This document shows positions 11,641 through 21,370 of a stretch of 64,000 nucleotides of DNA, piece after piece. The notes beneath the pieces are model-generated. The model saw only the letters and a list, made by a program, of their open reading frames with translations, made no database searches and was not told the DNA's origin. The stretch is from NCBI RefSeq assembly GCF_001742425.1, contig NZ_MJEH01000062.1, forward strand, positions 1 through 64,000. The letters are read 5' to 3'. The DNA comes from Bacillus solimangrovi (GTDB lineage Bacteria > Bacillota > Bacilli > Bacillales > Bacillaceae_N). The position numbers and the translations under genes are program-made. Every line of letters starts with the position of its first letter. Position 1 is the stretch's first letter.

Positions 11641-12459
11641 ATGAATCGTAAAAAAATAATTCAGATGGTTGAACAAGTTCGTATACATAATCCATTAATT
11701 CATAACCTTACGAATGTTGTTGTAACGAATTTCACTGCAAATGGTTTACTCGCCATTGGTGCATCACCTGTAATGTCAACGGCAATTGAAGAGGTAGAGG
11801 ATCTTGCTTCAATATCGAATGGTGTTTTAATTAACATTGGTACAGTAACATCGAGAGAAATTGAAGCGATGTTACTTGCTGGAAAAGCTGCGAATAAGAA
11901 AGGCATACCTGTTGTATTGGATCCTGTTGGTGTCGGTGCAACTCCATTTAGAATGAAAACCGTCCAAAAGTTATTGGAAAATGTAAAGTTTACAGCTATA
12001 CGTGGTAATGCTGCTGAAATAGCAAATATAATCGGTGAGTCATGGGAGATTAAAGGTGTTGATTCTCAAGGTGACGGTGATGTGCGAAGATTAGCAACTG
12101 CTGCTGCAAACCAGTTGAAGACAATGGTTGTTGTGACAGGGGAAGTTGACATCATTAGTAATGGTAAATTGACTTATGAAGTACATAATGGGCATGTTTG
12201 GATGACGAAGGTAACAGGTTCGGGATGTCTATTAGGGGCTGTTGTTAGTGCGTTCCTTGCAGCAAATGAAAATAAGCTTGAAGCATCAGTTGCGGCACTT
12301 GTCTATTATGGAGTCGCGGCAGAGCTAGCTGTAAAGCAAGCAACTGGTCCAGGCAGTTTCCAAACGGCATTTTTAGATGCACTCTCAAATGTGAATGAGG
12401 AAGAAATCCAAGGACTTGCTTCTTATAATGAATTAATCATAGGTGAATCTCATGTATAA
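11641..12459 (+). CDS. thiM: Hydroxyethylthiazole kinase
   Basis: 272 residues; phosphorylates the thiazole alcohol, a salvage step of thiamine synthesis. Typical features are IHNLTNVVVTNFTANGLLA-type ATP/substrate segment, VVLDPVGVGATPFR, RGNAAEIA and the anion-hole VTGSGCLLGAVV with its conserved Cys. It starts 12 bases after thiD behind AGGTGGGAG. Presence of thiM with thiD and thiE but no thiazole-synthesis genes here suggests a salvage-oriented operon. Confidence 0.94.
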   Translation: MNRKKIIQMVEQVRIHNPLIHNLTNVVVTNFTANGLLAIGASPVMSTAIEEVEDLASISNGVLINIGTVTSREIEAMLLAGKAANKKGIPVVLDPVGVGATPFRMKTVQKLLENVKFTAIRGNAAEIANIIGESWEIKGVDSQGDGDVRRLATAAANQLKTMVVVTGEVDIISNGKLTYEVHNGHVWMTKVTGSGCLLGAVVSAFLAANENKLEASVAALVYYGVAAELAVKQATGPGSFQTAFLDALSNVNEEEIQGLASYNELIIGESHV

Positions 12460-13093
12460 AGACAGTATAGAAAATTATTTACAGCTATATTTCATAATGG
12501 GCAGTGAAAATTGTTATGTTGATCCGATTCACGTGTTAGAAGAAGCCATTAAAGGTGGTGTAACATGTTTTCAATTCCGCGAAAAAGGGGCGAGTGCTTT
12601 AAAGGGGAGAGAGAAAGAGGAATTAGCACGGATGTTGCAATCAATTTGCCAAAAGCACCGTATCCCATTTATTGTGAACGATGACTTACATTTAGCAGAA
12701 ATGTTAAAGGCTGACGGAGTACATGTTGGTCAGCAAGATACAGAAATTTCTTATGTGCGTAAACAATTTTCTAAACAGATCGTGGGTTTGTCAGTGCATA
12801 CAATTGCAGAAGCAATTGATGCAAAGCGAAATGAAGTTGATTACATTGGTGTAGGGCCAATTTATTCTACAACTACAAAAGTAGATGCAAAAAGTTCAAT
12901 TGGTCCAAACAGAATCCGTAACATCATAAAAGAGGGTGTTGATATTCCGACAGTTGGAATTGGAGGAATCAATCAAACAAATTGTGATCAAGTATTAGAG
13001 GCTGGAGCGAGTGGTATAGCAGTGATTTCAGCGATAAGTAATGCTGTTTCACCACTTGAGGCAGCAAGTCAATTACGAAAAAAAGAAAGGTAA
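12452..13093 (+). CDS. thiE: Thiamine-phosphate synthase
   Basis: 213 residues from the ATG at 12452, which overlaps the thiM stop by eight bases. Couples HMP-PP with thiazole phosphate to give thiamine phosphate in a TIM-barrel fold. Recognisable parts are FQFREKGASALKG, FIVNDDLHLAEMLKADGVHVGQQD, VDYIGVGPIYSTTTKVDA and the phosphate-binding IGGINQTN and GIAVISAI. An in-frame GTG at 12443 lies upstream but AGGTGA points to the ATG. Confidence 0.94.
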   Translation: MYKDSIENYLQLYFIMGSENCYVDPIHVLEEAIKGGVTCFQFREKGASALKGREKEELARMLQSICQKHRIPFIVNDDLHLAEMLKADGVHVGQQDTEISYVRKQFSKQIVGLSVHTIAEAIDAKRNEVDYIGVGPIYSTTTKVDAKSSIGPNRIRNIIKEGVDIPTVGIGGINQTNCDQVLEAGASGIAVISAISNAVSPLEAASQLRKKER

Positions 13094-13121
13094 CTCTGCG
13101 AAAGCATGAGTTACCTTTCTT
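13085..13121 (+). terminator. thi operon terminator
   Basis: A perfect 12-bp stem (GAAAGGTAACTC, 13085-13096, with 13108-13119) encloses an 11-base loop and includes the thiE stop codon. The following T run is short (TTT). Confidence 0.8.
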
Positions 13122-13193
13122 TAAATTGAAAGATAAGAATATAGGGTATTTGTAGATATCTAAAACTCTTTAATTAAGTATAATTGGCTTTTC

Positions 13194-15173
13194 TTAATTT
13201 AATTTGAATTTGGAAATCAATTTCTCTAGTTCTGAACAAGCTTGATTAAGTTCTTGTACTGTGCCAGAGATTGTACGTAAAGCCATCAATTGATCATCTG
13301 TAGAAGCACTAATTTCTTCAGTGGCTGCTGCTGATTGTTGAGAGATTGCTGATACACTTTGAATTGAATTATTTACAATATTTTCATTATCTCTTATTTG
13401 ATTAACTTCTAATGCTATATCTTCGATTGATTTGACCAAATGATGCATCATCGAAGCGATGTTTTTGAATGCATCACTCGTATGCAAAACTGCATCCTGT
13501 TGTTCAAAACTTATCGCAATTGTTTTGCCCATCGCTTCCTTTGCACGTTCTGATTCGATCTGAATTGTAGAAATTTTATCATGTATCTCGCTTGTTGCTT
13601 GTGCAGATTGCTCAGCTAGTTTTCGGACTTCTTCTGCAACGACTGCAAATCCTTTTCCGCTTTCTCCAGCCCTAGCTGCTTCTATGCTAGCATTAAGCGC
13701 AAGTAAGTTGGTTTGATTAGATATGTTTGAAATAGATTCTGAAACAGACTCAATCTCTTTTACTTTTAGAACGAGATTTTCGAGAACATTTTTGACCGAT
13801 TTGACTTCAGAATTTGAGCGATCTGATTTGACTTGTAATTCTTCTAAACTTTCCAGCCCTTCATTACTGGCATTTGTAGATTTAAGAGATAAATCTTTGA
13901 TAAGATTAACTGATTCGTGAACTTGGTTAATTTTACTTAGAAGTACATTTGTTTTTTCACTCATTTTGTCAACTTCTTGAGCTTGATTACCAGCTCCCTG
14001 GGCAACTTCTTCAATTGACCCAGCTATTTGTTCACTAGTTACAACCATTTCTTCGCTGATTGTTTGTAAATGATCAGATGAAGATGAAATTCCAGTTATC
14101 GCTTTTTTTACATTATTAATAATGTGATGCATGTTTGTTATCATTTCATTAAAATGTGTAGCAAGTTCTCCGACTTCATCTTTTGATTTTACAGATGCTT
14201 TAATTGATAAATCACCTGTAGAAACTAATCCAACCTGATCTTGTAAGGACACAATGGGTTTAGAAATAGTTCTAGCGGCAAAATAGATTACGATAATGGT
14301 AATGATTATCGCTATACTTCCAATAATACTACTTAATAATAGTGCTTTATTTAAGTTAGCAAAAAGATCCTTTTGTTTATAATCTACAGCAATCTTCCAT
14401 CCTAATTCAGGTATCGTTTCATAGTAGATGTGTTTTTGCTCTCCGTCCATCTCATAGCTAAATGTACCAAATTTCCCATCATATAATCTTGAGATATTAG
14501 ATAATTCTGATAAATTTTCACCTTCTTTTTCTGAATAAATGATAGCGGTACCATTTTGATCAAGTAAAAAGATGTTACCATTATTGTTTACCTCGACTTC
14601 GTTGACAAACTGTTTGATCGTTTCCAAAAGGAGATCGACACCGATAACACCCTGTATTTCATTATTAATATGAATCGTTTTTGCTGCTGTAATCATTAAC
14701 TTTTGTGTTGATGAACCGATATAGGGTTCTGTCCAAATTACTTTATCTGGGTTGTTTAATGCTTTTTGATACCACGGTCTTATAGTTGGATCATATCCTG
14801 TACGATCATTTTTCGGCATATCATACATACCTTTATTAGTTGTACCGAAATAAATCATTGAAACGTTAGGGTTATTATTAAGGAATGTTTGGAAGTCCAT
14901 GTCTATCTTTGTTAATGTGCTAGGATTATTATTCTCGATAAAAGATATGATATCAACATCTTCACTATATCTTGAGATGTTTTTGGCATAATCATCAAAA
15001 AATACTGTGAAATTTTGTTCTACTTGTTCAATTATTGCTTTTCCTTGAGAAATGATTTCTCCTTCCATATTCTTCTTCATATAAAAGTATGAAAGCAATT
15101 GGGAAGAAACTAATGAAAAAATAAGTAAGCTTGCCATGACTGCGATTAACTTTGTTCTCATTTTCTTAAACAC
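13194..15173 (-). CDS. Methyl-accepting chemotaxis protein with dCache sensor
   Basis: 659 residues from the GTG at 15171-15173, placed seven bases after AGGAGGG; the ATG two codons upstream is too close to that site. It is a membrane chemoreceptor. TM1 is at about 8-30, then a periplasmic-type extracellular dCache_1 sensor (about 35-280) with [19 protein letters not shown] and YIGSSTQ, TM2 at about 285-310 ([17 protein letters not shown]), a HAMP linker with [18 protein letters not shown], and the signalling hairpin with the conserved [16 protein letters not shown] tip. The dCache composition is typical of amino-acid or carboxylate sensing, but the ligand is not predictable here. It is monocistronic. 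Confidence 0.92.
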   Translation of the reverse strand: MFKKMRTKLIAVMASLLIFSLVSSQLLSYFYMKKNMEGEIISQGKAIIEQVEQNFTVFFDDYAKNISRYSEDVDIISFIENNNPSTLTKIDMDFQTFLNNNPNVSMIYFGTTNKGMYDMPKNDRTGYDPTIRPWYQKALNNPDKVIWTEPYIGSSTQKLMITAAKTIHINNEIQGVIGVDLLLETIKQFVNEVEVNNNGNIFLLDQNGTAIIYSEKEGENLSELSNISRLYDGKFGTFSYEMDGEQKHIYYETIPELGWKIAVDYKQKDLFANLNKALLLSSIIGSIAIIITIIVIYFAARTISKPIVSLQDQVGLVSTGDLSIKASVKSKDEVGELATHFNEMITNMHHIINNVKKAITGISSSSDHLQTISEEMVVTSEQIAGSIEEVAQGAGNQAQEVDKMSEKTNVLLSKINQVHESVNLIKDLSLKSTNASNEGLESLEELQVKSDRSNSEVKSVKNVLENLVLKVKEIESVSESISNISNQTNLLALNASIEAARAGESGKGFAVVAEEVRKLAEQSAQATSEIHDKISTIQIESERAKEAMGKTIAISFEQQDAVLHTSDAFKNIASMMHHLVKSIEDIALEVNQIRDNENIVNNSIQSVSAISQQSAAATEEISASTDDQLMALRTISGTVQELNQACSELEKLISKFKLN

Positions 15174-15513
15174 ATACATCCCTCCTAGAAAAATATCAAA
15201 ATATGTCGAAATTTCCATTTTATATTTTTCTATTTTATATGTACTTTTATGAAACGTCTATAGTAATAACTTTAGTTTAGTAAAATGTAATGAAAACCAA
15301 GTGGTAATAGTGATTTGTACGGGTATTCGTTCTATTGGGGGTAAGGTAATGGAAGAGTGATTTCACCTCATTTAGAATTTATTAGGATATAATTGAAGCG
15401 TGACTAACACCAAAGCGAAGTATGATAAAGAAGCACACCAATTATGATATGCTCCCCCATAGGTAGACAGATTAAAAAATATAAATCTGACTGCTTATGG
15501 GGGAGTATTTATT

Positions 15514-16191
15514 ATGTCCAAAAGATCTTACTCTGTAGAAGAGAAATACGAGATATTAAAGGCATTAGATGAGCATTATTCAACATATGAACTTGAATCA
15601 AAATATAACGTGCACCATACAACGATTTTGGACTGGAAACACAAGTATGATAAGTATGGCTTTGAAGGTCTAAAAGAGTCTTCCACTCAGAAAGAGTATT
15701 CAAAGGAATTGAAGCTAGCTGCCATTAGAGAATATCTGTCTGGGAAGTATTCGATACGTGAGGTTATTAGATTGTATGAAATATCGAGTACATCTGTCCT
15801 TAGAGGATGGATAAAGAAGTATAATAATCATAGAGATTTAAACGACACGTCAAAAGGAAGGTCGAGCTCTATGACTAAGGGAAGAAAAACGATATGGGAA
15901 GAACGAATACAAATTGTAATGGATTGCTTGGGCAACGGAAAAAATTATCAAGAAGCAGCTAATACTTATAATGTTTCTTACCAACAAGTCTATCAATGGG
16001 TTAAGAAGTATGAAGATGGTGGAGAAGAAGCGCTGAAAGATAAACGTGGTCACAAGAAAGAGGAAGGTAGTCTAACACAAGAAGAAAAAATTAAACTCCA
16101 AATGAAAAAGTTAGAAAGAGAAAATGAACGGTTACGTGCGGAGAATTTATTCTTAAAAAAATTAGAGGAGATCGAAAGGAGGCGAAAATAA
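15514..16191 (+). CDS. IS150-type transposase OrfA (helix-turn-helix)
   Basis: 225 residues with two tandem helix-turn-helix segments: YSVEEKYEILKALDEHYSTY followed by VHHTTILDWKHKY, and a second after about residue 125 (YQEAANTYNVSYQQVYQWVKKY), then a C-terminal coiled coil rich in Glu and Lys. It recognises the element ends. Near its end an A7 run (16155-16161, read as A AAA AAA) is a plausible -1 slippery site, which would fuse it to OrfB. Confidence 0.92.
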   Translation: MSKRSYSVEEKYEILKALDEHYSTYELESKYNVHHTTILDWKHKYDKYGFEGLKESSTQKEYSKELKLAAIREYLSGKYSIREVIRLYEISSTSVLRGWIKKYNNHRDLNDTSKGRSSSMTKGRKTIWEERIQIVMDCLGNGKNYQEAANTYNVSYQQVYQWVKKYEDGGEEALKDKRGHKKEEGSLTQEEKIKLQMKKLERENERLRAENLFLKKLEEIERRRK

Positions 16192-16262
16192 GCCAAATCC
16201 GATTTGAAGTTAAATATGTAGCTATTCAAGGGCTTCATCAGAATGAAGGATTAAGCATTCAC

Positions 16263-17069
16263 ATGCTTTGTGAAATTGCGGGAATTGCACGATCTGCATA
16301 CTATAAGTGGCTAAATCGTACTCCTTCACCCCGAGAAATACTGAATAAAGAAATCATCAAAGAGATGGAAACTCTCCATGAAAAAGTGGATGGTATATTT
16401 GGTTATCGTCAAATGACCCTTCACATGAATAGAAAATTCGAGGAGAAACTTAATCATAAAAGAATCTATCGGTTGATGAAAGTGGCTGGTTTACGCTCTG
16501 TCATTCGTGTCAAGAAGAAGCAATATAAACGCTCTACACCTCAACATGTGGCAGACAATCTATTAAATCGTGAATTCACAGCCGAAAAACCAAATGAGAA
16601 ATGGGTAACGGACGTTACAGAATTTAAGTATGGCCAATCAAAAAAGGCCTATTTAAGTGCGATTCGTGATCTTTATGACGGATCTATTATCAGTTATGTT
16701 CTAGGACACTCCAATAATAATCAACTTGTATTTAAGACATTTGATCAAGCCACAGTACGATTAAATGGGGAATACCCTCTTATCCATAGTGATCGTGGAT
16801 TCCAATACACATCTAAAGGGTTCAAACGTAAGGTAGACACGGCAAAGATGACACAAAGCATGTCACGAGTGGGGCGTTGTATTGATAATGGACCAATGGA
16901 ATCTTTTTTTGGAACTCTGAAGTGTGAGAAATATTATTTGAACAAATATAAGACATTCGAGGAACTTTCTATTGCGATAGATGAGTACATCCATTTTTAT
17001 AATCATGAAAGATACCAAAAACGATTAAAAGGCCTTAGCCCTATAGAATATAGAGCTAAAGCCGTTTAA
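16263..17069 (+). CDS. IS150-type transposase OrfB (DDE integrase)
   Basis: 268 residues from the first ATG; the open frame extends upstream into orfA without a stop, so the true product is probably the OrfAB fusion made by -1 frameshifting. It starts with an HTH_21-like segment (GIARSAYYKW, HEKVDGIFGYRQMTLHM), followed by the rve core with DDE residues: TDVTEFKYG, IHSDRGFQYTS and the late MESFFGTLKCEKYY. All three catalytic positions are intact, so the copy may be active. Confidence 0.92.
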   Translation: MLCEIAGIARSAYYKWLNRTPSPREILNKEIIKEMETLHEKVDGIFGYRQMTLHMNRKFEEKLNHKRIYRLMKVAGLRSVIRVKKKQYKRSTPQHVADNLLNREFTAEKPNEKWVTDVTEFKYGQSKKAYLSAIRDLYDGSIISYVLGHSNNNQLVFKTFDQATVRLNGEYPLIHSDRGFQYTSKGFKRKVDTAKMTQSMSRVGRCIDNGPMESFFGTLKCEKYYLNKYKTFEELSIAIDEYIHFYNHERYQKRLKGLSPIEYRAKAV

Positions 17070-17182
17070 ATCATTTTTATTATTTCCACTGTCTACTTGA
17101 CAGGGGGCAGGGCAGTTCATTATTTAAGGTGTGCTTAAGCAATTTTAAATGTTGATTTTTAATGTAATCACAATAAGAAAAT

Positions 17183-18547
17183 TTAATTAGAGATGGAGAG
17201 AGCTAATTTTGTTGTAGTTGTCTCAATAGATTTCTTCATTATTTGGATCATTTCTTGTAATTCAGATTCAGAGCTAGCAAGTGGAGGCATAAAAACAATT
17301 ATATCTCCAAGTGGTCGAGTTAGCATGCCACGTTCGCGCATGTCTAATGTTGTCTCATAAGCAACACGTAGTTCCCATGGGAAAGGTTCTTTAGTCTCTT
17401 TATTGTGTACAAGCTCAATTCCACACATTAGTCCTAATTGACGGACATCACCTACATGATCAAGCTTTGCTACTTCTTTCAATTGTTGAGACACAAAATC
17501 GCTCTTTTGCTGTACTTGTTTTATGATATTTTCTTCTTCATAGATTTTAAGATTTGCTAGTGCAGCAGCGCAACCTAGTTGATTTCCAGTATAAGAGTGT
17601 CCATGAAAAAATGTTTTTAATTCGTGATACTCACCGTAGAATGCATGGAAAATTTTTTCGGTTGTTAGAGTTGCTGCGATTGGTAGATATCCACCAGTTA
17701 TTCCTTTTGCCATCGTCATGATATCTGGTTGTACATTTTCATGCTCTACTGCAAACATTTTACCTGTTCGTCCAAAGCCAGTTGCGACCTCGTCCACGAT
17801 AAGTAAAATATCAAATTCATGGCAAAGTTGCTCAACACCTTTTAAGTAACCTTTAGGCATAATATGCATACCACCTGCACCTTGAACCATTGATTCTACT
17901 GTTATTCCAGCAATTTCTTCATGGTTTTCTTCGAAAATCGTTTTCAATTCATCTAGTGCGTGATTACATATCTCATCTTCATTCTCATATGGGCTACGAT
18001 AAACGAGTGGAAAAGGTGCTTTAATCGTTTCAAACATAAGTTCACCATAGACACGATGAAACAGTTCAACAGCTCCAACACTAATCGCACCGACAGTATC
18101 TCCATGGTATCCGTTCGTTAATGTAACAAACTTCTTTTTCTTTGAAACACCTTTATTTTGCCAATATTGAAAAGCCATTTTAATTGCAATCTCGACTGAT
18201 GTAGCACCACTATCAGAGTAGAAGACACGTTTTAAATTATTTGGTGCGAGTTGGATGAGTTTATCAGCAAGTTCGATAGCCGGAACATTAGCTGCTCCAA
18301 GTAAGGTAGAGTGCGCAATTGAATCTAATTGACCTTTAATTGCGTCATTGATTTCTTTCTTTTGGTGACCGTGAATATTTAACCATAGTGAAGAGTAGCC
18401 ATCTAAGTATTCTTTGCCATATATATCTTTCACACGAATACCATTCCCGCTCTCAATAATAAGAGGATCACGTTCATAGTCGGTCATCTGAGTGAATGGT
18501 AACCACAGGTGTTCCTTACTTTTTTCTAATAGTTGTTCATTATTCAT
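17183..18547 (-). CDS. bioA: Adenosylmethionine-8-amino-7-oxononanoate aminotransferase
   Basis: 454 residues; a class III PLP aminotransferase that makes 7,8-diaminopelargonate in biotin synthesis. Features include [10 protein letters not shown] near the N-terminus, [46 protein letters not shown] and the PLP Lys in [13 protein letters not shown]. Its ATG overlaps the bioD stop by four bases (ATGA), showing translational coupling. The operon is bioD-bioA under a BirA operator; bioW, bioF and bioB are not in this window. Confidence 0.95.
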   Translation of the reverse strand: MNNEQLLEKSKEHLWLPFTQMTDYERDPLIIESGNGIRVKDIYGKEYLDGYSSLWLNIHGHQKKEINDAIKGQLDSIAHSTLLGAANVPAIELADKLIQLAPNNLKRVFYSDSGATSVEIAIKMAFQYWQNKGVSKKKKFVTLTNGYHGDTVGAISVGAVELFHRVYGELMFETIKAPFPLVYRSPYENEDEICNHALDELKTIFEENHEEIAGITVESMVQGAGGMHIMPKGYLKGVEQLCHEFDILLIVDEVATGFGRTGKMFAVEHENVQPDIMTMAKGITGGYLPIAATLTTEKIFHAFYGEYHELKTFFHGHSYTGNQLGCAAALANLKIYEEENIIKQVQQKSDFVSQQLKEVAKLDHVGDVRQLGLMCGIELVHNKETKEPFPWELRVAYETTLDMRERGMLTRPLGDIIVFMPPLASSESELQEMIQIMKKSIETTTTKLALSISN

Positions 18548-19263
18548 TTATTTGTTACCCCCTCTAGTAAATGTTTATCGAAAGACTTAAATAACGGCTC
18601 TAGTAATTCTGTTTGTTGGAAGGCTAATTCGATGTCTGTCATGTATGGGATAACGCCAATAATAGGTTTTCCAGATAATTTCTCAATCATTTTATAATTG
18701 TCATCATTGATCGTTTGGTCACTATCTTGTTCAAGTTCATTTAGAAGAATGCCAGCAATAGGGATGTTAGCTTGTTCTAATGCCATTATAGAAAGTAAAG
18801 TATGGTTAATTGTGCCAAGTCCAGCTCGTGCTACGACTATAACAGGTAAAGCAAGATCCTTCATTAAGGAGCGCATATCATAACCATCTTCATGAATAGG
18901 TACCATAACACCACCAGCACCTTCAACTAAAACGTGATCGTAATTTTGTTTAAGCTGTGAAATATGTGTTCTGATTCTATCAATTTGAATAGTAGTCTGT
19001 TCTTCTTTTGCAGCTAAATGTGGTGAATAAGGTTTATTTAGTAAATATGTATATGCTGAATTAGAATTTAATGAAGGCAAAGCTTGAGTGTAGCAGAGTA
19101 CATCAGGTGCTGTTTGTTCACCATTGTGTTCGATAGCACCGCTTTGAATTGGTTTATAAGGAAATACATTTTTATCTTTATGTTTGAAATAGAGTGTTAA
19201 TAATGTGGTTGCAATCGTCTTGCCAACATCTGTATCTGTACCAGTAATGAAATAACTGCTCAA
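18544..19263 (-). CDS. bioD: Dethiobiotin synthetase
   Basis: 239 residues from the TTG at 19261-19263, ten bases after AGGAGG. The open frame extends 24 codons further, but that region is the BirA operator and promoter, and homologues begin close to the P-loop. ATP-dependent carboxylation closes the ureido ring of dethiobiotin. The P-loop GTDTDVGKT sits at about residues 8-16, with KPIQSGA downstream and the conserved [11 protein letters not shown] near residue 110. Confidence 0.94.
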   Translation of the reverse strand: MSSYFITGTDTDVGKTIATTLLTLYFKHKDKNVFPYKPIQSGAIEHNGEQTAPDVLCYTQALPSLNSNSAYTYLLNKPYSPHLAAKEEQTTIQIDRIRTHISQLKQNYDHVLVEGAGGVMVPIHEDGYDMRSLMKDLALPVIVVARAGLGTINHTLLSIMALEQANIPIAGILLNELEQDSDQTINDDNYKMIEKLSGKPIIGVIPYMTDIELAFQQTELLEPLFKSFDKHLLEGVTNK

Positions 19264-19286
19264 ATGAGTGAAGCCTCCTTTTTGAA

Positions 19287-19315
19287 TGTAAACTATATTT
19301 ACAAATAAGTTAACA
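19287..19315 (-). promoter_or_regulatory. BirA operator of bioDA
   Basis: Read on the minus strand: TGTTAAC, 15 bases, GTTTACA. This is the inverted-repeat architecture of Bacillus BirA boxes. It lies 24 bases upstream of the bioD start, so biotinyl-AMP-loaded BirA would block transcription. Confidence 0.85.
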
Positions 19316-19340
19316 TATGAGAATATAATTATCAATTAAT

Positions 19341-19369
19341 TGTAAACTTTAAAATAATAAAGGTTAACA
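19341..19369 (+). promoter_or_regulatory. BirA operator of bioY
   Basis: TGTAAAC (19341-19347), 15 bases, GTTAACA (19363-19369). It has the same half-sites and spacing as the operator facing bioD, 25 bases away, and lies 20 bases before bioY. Confidence 0.85.
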
Positions 19370-19388
19370 TTTTGAGAGAGGAGACAAT

Positions 19389-19973
19389 ATGAAATTATTA
19401 AAGACGAAAGAAATGATTTTGTGTGGACTTTTTGCAGCACTTATGGCAGTGGGGGCTAATGTTTCACCATTTTTTACAATTGGAGGCGTACCTATCACTT
19501 TACAGTTAATGTTCGCAATACTAGCTGGAGGTATATTAGGGAGTAGACTTGGTGCAATAGCAATGAGTGTGTACATGTTTATTGGATTAGCTGGAGCCCC
19601 TGTCTTTGCTCAGTTTAAAGGAGGTCCAGCTCAACTACTAAGTCCTACATTTGGTTTTATCGTGTCATTTATAATAGTTGCGTACATTTGTGGTAAGTTA
19701 ATCGGAGATAAAGTAGACGTTTCAAAAGGTACATATGTATTAACAGGGGTATTGAGCATCTTCTTTAATTACATAATTGGTACAAACTTTATGTTTGTTG
19801 CTTTGAAAGTTTGGGCTGAAGCCCCTGAAGGGTTTAACTATGCAATGGCTTGGGTGTGGATGGCAGCATATTTACCACTTGATATTGTTGTGACAATTGT
19901 ATCTTTGTCTATAGTCCCGAGATTAAGTAAAGCTATTAATAGAGTATATTCAACTCAAGAGGTCGTTAATTAA
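19389..19973 (+). CDS. bioY: BioY, biotin ECF transporter S component
   Basis: 194 residues with about six hydrophobic helices. BioY is the membrane biotin-binding component of energy-coupling-factor transporters and works with EcfA/EcfT encoded elsewhere. Family segments: GANVSPFFTIGGVPITLQ near the N-terminus, GSRLGAIAMSVYMFIGLAGAPVFA, and the conserved FKGGPAQLLSPTFGFI. ATG follows GAGAGGAGA. The divergent BirA-controlled bioDA operon indicates joint regulation of uptake and synthesis. Confidence 0.95.
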   Translation: MKLLKTKEMILCGLFAALMAVGANVSPFFTIGGVPITLQLMFAILAGGILGSRLGAIAMSVYMFIGLAGAPVFAQFKGGPAQLLSPTFGFIVSFIIVAYICGKLIGDKVDVSKGTYVLTGVLSIFFNYIIGTNFMFVALKVWAEAPEGFNYAMAWVWMAAYLPLDIVVTIVSLSIVPRLSKAINRVYSTQEVVN

Positions 19974-20128
19974 ACGTTTGATTAACCTCTAGTATTTGTT
20001 CATAAAGGAAACGTAGGCTTAGAGCACTATATGTGAAAAACGGAGAAACAGATTGCCGTAAAGATGTAAATACAATTTTCTCCTTACTTTTTGAACAATG
20101 TTTTCTAACTTAATTAGTTTACACATAG

Positions 20129-20170
20129 AAAAGCCCATGTTTCCTTTTTTATAAAAAGACATGGGCTTTA
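20129..20170 (-). terminator. Terminator of the YhdH/YhfP-type oxidoreductase gene
   Basis: AAAGCCCATGT (ending 20140) pairs with ACATGGGCTTT (20159-20169). The stem is followed by a T-rich stretch on both strands, so it may also stop readthrough from bioY. Confidence 0.85.
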
Positions 20171-20174
20171 TCTA

Positions 20175-21173
20175 TTAATCTTGTATTCTTACAACAGTAC
20201 GTCCTCTTACTTCACCTTTTAAAATAGTAGTAAGTGTGTGTGGAAGTTCATTCAAGGATATTTCATTGATAATTTCGTTTTCAATAAGTTGACGATTAAT
20301 ATTTTGTGCAACTTGCTGCCAAATTTGTGCTCGTAAATCCATTGGGCAATAAACAGAGTCAACACCAAGAATGTTAACTGCACGTAGAATGAATGGGAAA
20401 ATTGAAGTTGGGACCTTAACGCCACCAGTTAATCCACTTACTGCAACTGATCCACCATATTTCATTTGACTTGCGAGTGCAGCAAGTGTATTTCCACCGA
20501 CGGGGTCAACAGCACCAGCCCATCGTTGCTTACCAAGTGCAGGAAGTTTTTCTGGAGTTACATCTTCACGAGAAAGAACCTCTGTTGCTCCAAGTCTTTT
20601 TAGAAAATCATGTTCATTTTCTTTGCCTGTGCTTGCCCATACTTCATATCCTTTATCTGCGAGCATCATTACTGCCATACTACCTACACCACCTGTTGCT
20701 CCTGTTACGATAACTGCCCCATCTTCAGGTGTAAGTCCTTTTTGCTCGAGATGATGAATAGAGAGCGCTGCCGTGAAGCCGGCAGTTCCGACAGCCATAG
20801 CATCTTTTAAGCTAAGTCCATTAGGCAATGGTACAACCCAATTGGCGGGAACGCATGCATATTCACTATAACCGCCGTAATGAGAGACACCTAGCTCATA
20901 GCTTGTGACGATTACTTCATCCCCTTTATTAAAACGATTATCATTCGATGAAACGACAATGCCTGCGAGATCAATTCCAGGAACGAAAGGGTAAGATTGA
21001 ACGATTTTTCCATTAGGAATACTTGCAAGTCCATCTTTGTAATTCACACTAGAGTAAGCTACTTTAATCGTAACATCTCCATTAGGAAGATCACTTAACT
21101 TAAGGTTTTCGATATTTAGTGAAAACTCTTCTTCTGTTTTATTCACAACTAGAGCACGAAATGTATCTAGCAT
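20175..21173 (-). CDS. YhdH/YhfP-family NADPH quinone oxidoreductase (acrylyl-CoA reductase-like)
   Basis: 332 residues of the zinc-independent medium-chain dehydrogenase/reductase superfamily. The GroES-like domain (about 1-125) has VAYSSVNYKDGLA and FVPGIDLAGIVV; the Rossmann domain carries VTGATGGVGSMAVMML at about residue 155 and SGLTGG near 245. There are no zinc-ligand cysteines. Length and the YhdH/YhfP order of motifs fit well. The physiological substrate is not evident from the sequence; family members reduce acrylyl-CoA or quinones. Confidence 0.88.
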   Translation of the reverse strand: MLDTFRALVVNKTEEEFSLNIENLKLSDLPNGDVTIKVAYSSVNYKDGLASIPNGKIVQSYPFVPGIDLAGIVVSSNDNRFNKGDEVIVTSYELGVSHYGGYSEYACVPANWVVPLPNGLSLKDAMAVGTAGFTAALSIHHLEQKGLTPEDGAVIVTGATGGVGSMAVMMLADKGYEVWASTGKENEHDFLKRLGATEVLSREDVTPEKLPALGKQRWAGAVDPVGGNTLAALASQMKYGGSVAVSGLTGGVKVPTSIFPFILRAVNILGVDSVYCPMDLRAQIWQQVAQNINRQLIENEIINEISLNELPHTLTTILKGEVRGRTVVRIQD

Positions 21174-21370
21174 TGCTTGTCCCCCTTTATTGTCTTTTTA
21201 TATTGAATTTTCTAACTTTATCATAACCAAATAAAATGAAGTGGTCAAAATTCAATAAGACGGGGGTATGAGAAGTTATAACTAACGATAAACAGTGAAC
21301 TATATATGCATGAAATATTTAACTGTCGTTTTACTAAATAATGTAACGCTTTAAGTAGTAATTACAAGGT

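Larger units (their letters stand above)
15450..17109 (+). mobile_element. IS3-family (IS150 group) insertion sequence
   Basis: About 1.66 kb bounded by imperfect inverted repeats of about 20 bases: the left end TGCTCCCCCATAGGTAGACA and the right end read in reverse TGCCCCCTGTCAAGTAGACA, with TG...CA tips. It holds two reading frames in the -1 relation typical of IS3 elements. No short target duplication is visible next to these ends, so the termini may be off by a few bases or the insertion is old. It lies between a short inverted repeat of the host sequence (15431-15439 and 17128-17136). Confidence 0.88.

Noticed and set aside
15440-15449. Target-site duplication next to the IS
   Set aside because: The bases flanking the two proposed ends (…GATA and GGGC…) do not match, so no duplication is claimed.
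20040-20090. Hairpin GGAGAAA/TTTCTCC after bioY as its terminator
   Set aside because: The loop exceeds 30 bases and no T run follows, so it is not supported as a terminator.
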